A program made the translations under genes and the position numbers. From an uncultured Collinsella sp. (lineage in GTDB: Bacteria; Actinomycetota; Coriobacteriia; Coriobacteriales; Coriobacteriaceae), in NCBI GenBank assembly GCA_900554985.1, contig USJQ01000017.1, forward strand, positions 1 to 11,308: 11,308 nt of DNA, written 5' to 3'. The notes beneath the pieces were generated by a model. That model made no database searches, was not told where the DNA came from, and saw only the letters and a program-made list of their open reading frames with translations. Shown in pieces: positions 6,177-11,308 of this stretch (positions are counted from its first letter, which is position 1; each line of letters opens with the position of its first letter).

Positions 6177-9067
6177 CGCCGCCGCTCGTGGCGTGCGCGC
6201 CACAGTTGCAGATAGTGACCGATCTGTGCCGATTCGATGCGCTGGTAGGAGCTCGTGGGCAGCGACGTTAAGAACTTCTTTCCGTAGCCCTTCGTCACCA
6301 GGCGCGGGTCGGCCAGAATCAGCACGCCGCAATCAGTCGACGAGCGGATAAGGCGGCCGGCCGCCTGCTTGACCTCGAGCACTGCCTCGGGCAGCGAATA
6401 GCGCGCCCAAGCGCGGTCTTCGCGCAGGTTGCGCTCGCACGAGAGCGGGTCCGTGGGGCTCGAGAACGGCAGCTTGGGAATGATGACGCAGCGCAGCGTC
6501 TCGCCGCTGGCATCAAACCCCTCCCAGAAGGCCTTGAGCGCAAAAAGCGACGAGGTCGGTTCGTTGATAAACCGGTCGCGCAGGCGACGAGGAGATGAGT
6601 TGCGCTGCTGGCAGTTGAGCTCCAGACCCGCACGGGCCATCTTGGGCTCAACGCGGGCGTATAGGTCCTCCATGTCGCGCCGATTGGTGAACAACGTGAG
6701 CACCGATCCGCCCATGGCAAGATGGGCGTCGACCAGTACGCGCTCGAGCGCCGTAAGATAGCTCTCACGATCGCGCGGATCGGGGATATCGCCCGCAACG
6801 ACTACAGCCATGTTCGAATCGAAGTCGTAGCTCGAATCCAAGTGCAGCGATGACGACGTTGAAGCACCGATGCGATCAAGGCCGACCGCATGGTTAAAGT
6901 GCTCAAAGCTTTTGGACACCGTCATGGTCGCCGAGGCAAAGATAGCCGTGTGAACCTCGGGCAGCCACTCGGTTGCCAAGGCCTCGCCAATGTCGATGCG
7001 CTCTGCGGTCATTGACTCTCCGCCGGCACGCAACCTGCGATTGACCTGCAGCGAATACACGTAGTGTTCATCGGTGCCATCAATGATGAGTTTGAGGTTC
7101 TCGACCAGCTCGTGCAGGCGGCGCGAGATATCACCCAGGTCGACAACAACCTCGGGCTTGTCGGCGGCGACGGCCTGCACCAGCGCGTCGACGCTCTTGT
7201 CAGCTTGTTCCAATGCGTCGATGCCAGTGTAGGCCGACTGTAAGAAATCATGCCAGTCGTCAGATTCGCGCAACTCGGGGCCAATCCATAGATTGGCATT
7301 GTCATAACCCCCACGGGCACGGCGGCCGAGCTCGCGAACGCCATCGAACACGTCGGCGATTGCCATGCTCGCGCGCGCAACCGTCGACGTCGCCTTGGCA
7401 GTAAGGCCCAAATAGAGCGTAGAGCCCTCGGAGGTTGCCAAATCACGGGAAACCTGGCTTAGCGCGCCGGTGCTCGAGCCACCCAGGCGCTCAAACAGAA
7501 CGCGCGATTCATCCGCCGACACCACGCGCGCCCACTGACGGCGCGCCTCGCGCTCGATGGAATGGGCCTCGTCGATTACCCAATGACGAATCGGAGGTAA
7601 AATCCTGCCATCGGCCGCGACATTACGGAACAGCAGGGAATGGTTGGTGACCACCACATCGGCATGCGCCGCACGACGGCGAGCACCGTGGACCAAACAT
7701 TTATCAGGGAAAAACGGGCAGAGGCGACGGGCACACTCGCGCGAGGCCGTCGTAAAGTCGGGGCGGTTGACGCTGCGCCACCGAATGCCGAGCGAGTCGA
7801 GGTCGCCATCGGCTGATTGGCAGACGTACGCCATAATGACCGCGACCGCCGTGAGCGTGTCCGCCGGATCGCGCTTGGTGGTAATCTCGACCTGGCCTCG
7901 GCTCATGCGCTCGAGCTTGCGCAGGCACGGATAGTGGTCATACCCCTTGAGAGCGCAAAATGACAGACCACCGTCCAGTTGCTCGGCAAGTTTTGGCAGC
8001 TCATGGTACATGAGCTGGTCGGCAAGATTGTTCGATTTGGTCGCAATACCAACCGTGATGTTGTTACGGCGTGCTGCCTTGGCAAAAGGCACCAGATAGG
8101 CCATCGATTTGCCAACGCCCGTGCCCGCCTCAATTACACGATGAGTGCCCGTGACCAGCGCATCGCGGACCTCGAGCGCCATCGCGATCTGCTCATCACG
8201 CGGCTCGTAGGTGGGATACATGCGATTGACCAGACCACCTGGCGCATAGTCTGCCTCAATCTCCTCACGACTCGGCATCTTGAGTACCGGCAGTTCATCG
8301 GCGTCCACCCGATCGTCGGCGCGATCGGCCTTGAGAACGTCAGCACGAGCGGCGCTGAGAGAGAAGATAGAACCAGGGTTCTGCCCTGCCAAGAACGAGA
8401 AGATAGGACGATAGGACCAAGGCACGTCCGGATGCATGTCGGCTAGGCGCGCCATGAGACCCTGGGGCAAGTCGGTGAGCGCCACGAGCAACACGCGCCA
8501 TACGCCACACAGGGCGTCGACGTCGGCATTGGCACGGTGTGATACCGAGTCGCAGCCAAACAGATCGGCCATAAAAGACAGCTTGTGAGAGGCCAGGCGC
8601 GGAAGCGCGATGCGCGACAGCGCCAGCGAATCGATCCAAATATCGCTCACGTTGACGCCGCCTTTGACCGACTCGATAAACGAGCGGTCGAACGTGGCGT
8701 TATGTGCGATCACCGGGCAGCCACCGACAAAATTGGCGAGAGCGGCGACGGCCTCAACCGCCGACGGGGCATCTGCCACATCGGCATTTGTAATGCTCGT
8801 GAGCTCGGTAATCTCGGCGGGAATCAGCTGCTTGGGATGCACGAAGGTATCGAAGCGGTCGATGACCTCGCGGCCCGAAAGACGGGCCGCCGAGATCTCG
8901 ATCAGTTCATTGTCCTGCACCGAAAGACCCGTGGTCTCGGTATCGAGGACAATCACATCTTCCTCGATAAGGCCGAAGGACTGCGTTTTGGCGCGGTCGG
9001 CAAGCATGGCATAGGAGTCGATGACAAACTGCGGCGTTCCTGACGAAACCGCGTCCTCGATTAGCAT
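6173..9067 (-). CDS. dinG: DnaQ-type exonuclease / DinG-family helicase fusion with Fe-S cysteines
   Basis: The protein has 964 residues in two parts. Residues about 37-195 form a DEDDh 3'-5' exonuclease: DTETTG gives D42 and E44, AHNATFD gives D127, and SHRANADVD gives H177 and D182. Residues about 285-960 form an XPD/DinG superfamily 2 helicase: Walker A AGTGVGKS (314-321), DEAH (499-502), SATMT (712-716), FWEGFD (847-852) and QAAGRLIRS (901-909). Cysteines C381, C445, C450 and C457 follow the spacing of the 4Fe-4S site of E. coli DinG, so ATP-driven 5'-3' unwinding of damaged or R-loop DNA is plausible, paired with strand degradation. DinG fusions of this kind are best known from Firmicutes, where the cysteines are usually absent. 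The ATG at 9067 overlaps the ddl stop by 7 bases, so the gene is probably translated by coupling. The 3' end overlaps the WYL gene and has no terminator of its own. Confidence 0.92.
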   Translation of the reverse strand: MLIEDAVSSGTPQFVIDSYAMLADRAKTQSFGLIEEDVIVLDTETTGLSVQDNELIEISAARLSGREVIDRFDTFVHPKQLIPAEITELTSITNADVADAPSAVEAVAALANFVGGCPVIAHNATFDRSFIESVKGGVNVSDIWIDSLALSRIALPRLASHKLSFMADLFGCDSVSHRANADVDALCGVWRVLLVALTDLPQGLMARLADMHPDVPWSYRPIFSFLAGQNPGSIFSLSAARADVLKADRADDRVDADELPVLKMPSREEIEADYAPGGLVNRMYPTYEPRDEQIAMALEVRDALVTGTHRVIEAGTGVGKSMAYLVPFAKAARRNNITVGIATKSNNLADQLMYHELPKLAEQLDGGLSFCALKGYDHYPCLRKLERMSRGQVEITTKRDPADTLTAVAVIMAYVCQSADGDLDSLGIRWRSVNRPDFTTASRECARRLCPFFPDKCLVHGARRRAAHADVVVTNHSLLFRNVAADGRILPPIRHWVIDEAHSIEREARRQWARVVSADESRVLFERLGGSSTGALSQVSRDLATSEGSTLYLGLTAKATSTVARASMAIADVFDGVRELGRRARGGYDNANLWIGPELRESDDWHDFLQSAYTGIDALEQADKSVDALVQAVAADKPEVVVDLGDISRRLHELVENLKLIIDGTDEHYVYSLQVNRRLRAGGESMTAERIDIGEALATEWLPEVHTAIFASATMTVSKSFEHFNHAVGLDRIGASTSSSLHLDSSYDFDSNMAVVVAGDIPDPRDRESYLTALERVLVDAHLAMGGSVLTLFTNRRDMEDLYARVEPKMARAGLELNCQQRNSSPRRLRDRFINEPTSSLFALKAFWEGFDASGETLRCVIIPKLPFSSPTDPLSCERNLREDRAWARYSLPEAVLEVKQAAGRLIRSSTDCGVLILADPRLVTKGYGKKFLTSLPTSSYQRIESAQIGHYLQLWRARHERRR

Positions 9068-10026
9068 GCAATGCCCGCTCGACGAAGACCCATACGGATC
9101 AGGCTGTCACAGACCTGCGGGAACGTCATGTCGTCGGTGTGGCGGATCTCATCCGGATACAGCGACGTATCGGTCATGCCGGGAATGGTATTGGTCTCGA
9201 GGATAACGGGGCCGTCCTCGCTCACGATAAAATCGCTGCGCGAGATGCCCAGGCAACCGAGGGCCTTGTGAGCGGCACAGGCAAGTTCCTGGGCACGAGC
9301 ATAGTTCTCGGGTGAAATCTGCGCCGGAATGCGATGGATGTCCGTAGGGTCGACATATTTCACGTCCAGATCGTAGAACTCGCAGTCCTCGGGCTTACGG
9401 ATCTCGACAATCGGCAGGGCGCGCACGTCATCCTCGCCGTATACGCCAACGGTGATCTCGGTACCCTCGATGCACTTCTCGACCAGCACTTTGTCGCCGT
9501 ACTCAAACGCCTTGGCGATTGCCGCGGGCAGCTCGGAGGGCTCATGGACCAGGGAAATGCCATAGCTGGAACCGTTGACGGCCGGCTTCACAAAGCAGCG
9601 CTCGCCACAAACCTCGACGATATGATCGATATCGACTTCATCGCCCACCTCGAGCGCAAGGCCGGGGGCAATGGGAATGCCCGCCTTGGCGTACAGGAGC
9701 TTAGAGACCTCCTTGTCGGCACCGCAGGCGCTGGCAAGCACGCCCGAGGCCGTGTAGGGAATACCCAGGGTCTCCATGGCGCCCTGCATGGCGCCATCCT
9801 CACCGCCGGCGCCGTGCATGGCGATAAATGCCACGTCAAAGCCGCCGGTCGCCATGGTTACCATAAAGTCATCAGCGGCCGTGTCAAGCAGCTCCACCGA
9901 GGTGTAGCCGGCTTCCTTCAGTGCCACCACAACGTTCTTTCCCGAATTGAGCGAGATCTCGCGCTCGGCGGAATGACCGCCCGCCAAGACCGCTACGTGC
10001 ATGTTCTCTAGGCTTTTACCCGGCAT
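9061..10026 (-). CDS. ddl: D-alanine--D-alanine ligase
   Basis: The protein has 321 residues of ATP-grasp type. It joins two D-alanines with ATP in the cytoplasm to supply UDP-MurNAc-pentapeptide synthesis. The N-terminal motif GGHSAEREISL (16-26) holds the substrate-binding Glu21. MHGAGGEDG (70-78) includes H71. GSSYGI (152-157) is the ATP loop. FYDLDVKYVDPTD (217-229) is the omega loop, with Lys223-Tyr224; Tyr here indicates D-Ala-D-Ala rather than the D-lactate specificity of VanA-type ligases. SRSDF (262-266) with D265, and ETNTIPGMT (277-285) with E277 and N279, bind magnesium. Length is normal and no catalytic residue is missing. The start ATG at 10026 follows AGGAGG with 9 bases spacing; ATG 10002 is an alternative nearer the conserved core. 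It is the first gene of a unit with the helicase and is divergent from rlmN. Confidence 0.95.
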   Translation of the reverse strand: MPGKSLENMHVAVLAGGHSAEREISLNSGKNVVVALKEAGYTSVELLDTAADDFMVTMATGGFDVAFIAMHGAGGEDGAMQGAMETLGIPYTASGVLASACGADKEVSKLLYAKAGIPIAPGLALEVGDEVDIDHIVEVCGERCFVKPAVNGSSYGISLVHEPSELPAAIAKAFEYGDKVLVEKCIEGTEITVGVYGEDDVRALPIVEIRKPEDCEFYDLDVKYVDPTDIHRIPAQISPENYARAQELACAAHKALGCLGISRSDFIVSEDGPVILETNTIPGMTDTSLYPDEIRHTDDMTFPQVCDSLIRMGLRRAGIAC

Positions 10027-10111
10027 GGGCAGACTCCTCCTCTATAATTTCTGCAGCTGATACCATATTGTAGCGATACCCTCTACGTTTCCCCAAAATC
10101 GAAAGGCTTCC
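10027..10111. promoter_or_regulatory. Divergent ddl / rlmN promoter region
   Basis: For ddl (minus), TTGGGG (10096-10091) and TACAAT (10072-10067) are 18 bases apart, and AGGAGG at 10041-10036 is a strong ribosome site. The -10 lies between two GGTATC copies (10080-10075 and 10064-10059), the second continuing into ATCAGCTGC (10061-10053), which also occurs twice at the right end of the window. For rlmN (plus), a perfect TATAAT sits at 10043-10048 but lacks a clear -35; GAAAGG at 10101-10106 is its ribosome site. The promoter calls are from consensus matching only. Confidence 0.45.
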
Positions 10112-11164
10112 ATGAATCCCAGGACTAAATCTCAGGACATTCGCGACTTGAGCCAAAACGATATTCGCGAGCTCGTGGCCGAACTTGGCCAGCCCGCCTT
10201 CCGCGCAAAGCAGCTCATCGAATGGGTCTTTGAGAAGAACGTTTGTTCGTTTGACGACATGACCAACCTTCCCAAGGCTTTCCGCGAGCAGCTTAAAGAG
10301 GCTTTTGCCTTTGACACGCCGACTGAACTCACCAAGCAGGTTTCCAAAGATGGCTCTCGCAAGTACCTGCTCGAGTACCACGACGGCATTTCCGTCGAGA
10401 CCGTCGGTATGCCCCGTCGCAACAAGCTTTCCGTCTGCGTTTCCACCCAGGCAGGCTGTGGCATGGGCTGCGCCTTTTGCGCTACCGGTCTCAACGGTCT
10501 CAAGCGTTCTCTGACCGCTCAAGAGATCGTCGATCAGGTACTTCATGTATCCAACGACTTTGGCGAGCGCGCCACGAGCGTTGTCTTCATGGGCCAGGGC
10601 GAGCCGTTTGCCAACTACGACGAGGTTCTCAAGGCGCTGCGAATCCTCAACGACCCCGACGGCATCGGTATCGGCGCTCGTCACCTCACCGTCTCTACCA
10701 GCGGCGTTATTCCCGGTATTCGCAAATTTGCCGACATCCCCGAGCAATTCACGCTTGCCGTTTCCCTGCATTCCGCCATCCAGTCGACGCGCAATAAGCT
10801 CATGCCCGGTGTTAAGAAGTACACGCTGCTTCGCCTTCACGAAGCGCTTCAGCTCTACACCGAGAAGACTGGCCGCCGCCCGACCTATGAGTATGCCATG
10901 ATCGAAGGCGTCAACGATACGAATCCCGAGATGCAGGCGCTCTGCGACTTCTGCGAGGGAACGCTGTGCCACGTTAACCTCATTCAGCTTAACGACATCG
11001 AGGGCAGCCCGCTCAAGCCGTCGCCGATTCATAAGGTTGAGGATCTTCAGCGTCGTCTTGAGTCCCGTGGCATCGAGACCACGATCCGTAACTCCCGTGG
11101 TAACGATATTGACGCCGCTTGCGGACAGCTGAAGCAGCGCTTCAAAGTTCAGAAGAACGCATAG
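10112..11164 (+). CDS. rlmN: Dual-specificity 23S rRNA / tRNA adenine-C2 methyltransferase RlmN
   Basis: The protein has 350 residues, a usual RlmN length. It is a radical-SAM enzyme that methylates C2 of A2503 in 23S rRNA and A37 in some tRNAs, supporting translational accuracy. The N-terminal accessory domain includes FRAKQLIEWVFEKNV (30-44). The cluster motif is C116-x3-C120-x2-C123 (CGMGCAFC). The two cysteines that handle the methyl group are C109 (LSVCVSTQAG) and C337 (DIDAACGQL). The SAM-binding GQGEP motif is at 161-165, and TVSTSG at 193-198 is conserved. The Cfr resistance enzyme is a relative, but the N-terminus and housekeeping context favour RlmN. The ATG at 10112 has GAAAGG five bases upstream. 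The codons lean more to CTT, GTT, GCT, CGT and TCC than in the neighbours, consistent with higher expression. Confidence 0.95.
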   Translation: MNPRTKSQDIRDLSQNDIRELVAELGQPAFRAKQLIEWVFEKNVCSFDDMTNLPKAFREQLKEAFAFDTPTELTKQVSKDGSRKYLLEYHDGISVETVGMPRRNKLSVCVSTQAGCGMGCAFCATGLNGLKRSLTAQEIVDQVLHVSNDFGERATSVVFMGQGEPFANYDEVLKALRILNDPDGIGIGARHLTVSTSGVIPGIRKFADIPEQFTLAVSLHSAIQSTRNKLMPGVKKYTLLRLHEALQLYTEKTGRRPTYEYAMIEGVNDTNPEMQALCDFCEGTLCHVNLIQLNDIEGSPLKPSPIHKVEDLQRRLESRGIETTIRNSRGNDIDAACGQLKQRFKVQKNA

Positions 11165-11182
11165 GGGAGTCGCACCCCAAAA

Positions 11183-11198
11183 CGTTTCATGTGAAACA
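11183..11198. promoter_or_regulatory. Near-consensus parS-like (ParB-binding) palindrome
   Basis: The core GTTTCATGTGAAAC (11184-11197) differs at one base from the widely conserved parS core GTTTCACGTGAAAC; over 16 bases it matches TGTTTCACGTGAAACA at 14 positions. It lies between the rlmN stop and its terminator. ParB recruits chromosomes or plasmids for segregation at such sites, usually near the replication origin. One degenerate site could also be chance, and no parA, parB or dnaA is in view. Confidence 0.4.
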
Positions 11199-11241
11199 TG
11201 AACGACCCCGGTTGCAGAATATGCAAGCGGGGTCGTTTCAT
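11198..11241 (+). terminator. Intrinsic terminator of rlmN
   Basis: AACGACCCCG (11201-11210) pairs perfectly with CGGGGTCGTT (11228-11237). After a G-G mismatch the stem continues with TTGCA/TGCAA around a GAATA loop. Outside the main stem ATG/CAT can add three pairs after a single bulged T. A T-rich tail, TTTCATTTATT, follows. It lies 36 bases after the rlmN stop. Confidence 0.85.
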
Positions 11242-11244
11242 TTA

Positions 11245-11308
11245 TTGACCTTAATTTTGAATCAGCTGCTACGATTATGAATCAGCTGCCACTGGTCTCA
11301 ATTATTAC
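11245..11308 (+). promoter_or_regulatory. Candidate promoter with tandem 12-bp repeats, reading out of the window
   Basis: TGAATCAGCTGC occurs at 11258-11269 and again at 11278-11289, a 20-bp period. Between the copies lies TACGAT (11270-11275), which with TTGACC (11245-11250) could form a promoter, though the 19-base spacer is long. The repeats would then overlap the spacer and the start site, as an operator would. No coding start is visible before the window ends. Confidence 0.4.

Noticed and set aside
10016..11032. A 338-codon minus-strand open frame across rlmN.
   Set aside because: It is a shadow of rlmN, whose full radical-SAM motif set is on the plus strand; the antisense translation has no recognisable motif and would overlap the ddl start.
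10112..11164. Cfr-type antibiotic resistance methyltransferase instead of RlmN.
   Set aside because: Cfr is a close relative sharing the cysteine motifs, but the typical RlmN N-terminal domain, the length of 350 residues and the housekeeping neighbours favour RlmN.
1..11308. tRNA, rRNA, CRISPR array, insertion sequence or prophage att site.
   Set aside because: No cloverleaf, regularly spaced repeat-spacer units, transposase motifs or terminal inverted repeats were seen on either strand by eye.

Overview
The window is GC-rich, gene-dense DNA that most resembles a Gram-positive gut actinobacterium of the class Coriobacteriia, probably Collinsella or a close relative. The reasons are an LPXTG surface protein of the type common in that group, a large membrane-embedded M28-like protein with a long acidic insert, a PafB/PafC-like pair of WYL regulators, and the general codon style. 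This assignment is inference from protein character, not a database match.

Layout. (1) 2-547 (+): the 3' end of a sortase-anchored surface protein, closed by a hairpin terminator shared with the opposing unit. (2) 4051 down to 614 (-): a two-gene unit. It holds a 1065-residue membrane protein with a split, degenerate M28 peptidase fold and about 680 inserted low-complexity residues, followed by a 72-residue single-pass membrane protein. (3) 4052-4249: a divergent intergenic region. (4) 4250-6176 (+): two overlapping WYL-domain transcription regulator genes. (5) 10026 down to 6173 (-): D-alanine--D-alanine ligase overlapping a DnaQ-exonuclease/DinG-type helicase fusion, which in turn overlaps the second WYL gene tail to tail by 4 bp. 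(6) 10027-10111: a divergent promoter region. (7) 10112-11164 (+): rlmN, the 23S rRNA/tRNA adenine-C2 methyltransferase. (8) 11165-11308: a near-consensus parS palindrome, the rlmN terminator, and a tandem-repeat promoter-like element that runs off the window.

How the genes relate. The WYL pair (DNA-damage-type regulators by family) faces a DinG-type repair helicase, which suggests a genome-maintenance neighbourhood, although no operator linking them was found. ddl and the helicase are translationally coupled and divergent from rlmN. The most unusual element is the 1065-residue M28-like protein. By eye most metal and catalytic positions are substituted, membrane hairpins interrupt the fold, and the insert carries a series of T-x-x-F motifs resembling Ser/Thr-kinase target or FHA-binding sites. 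A second subtle signal is a shared 9-mer (ATCAGCTGC) placed exactly 5 nt after a TACRAT hexamer in front of ddl and again at the right end of the window.
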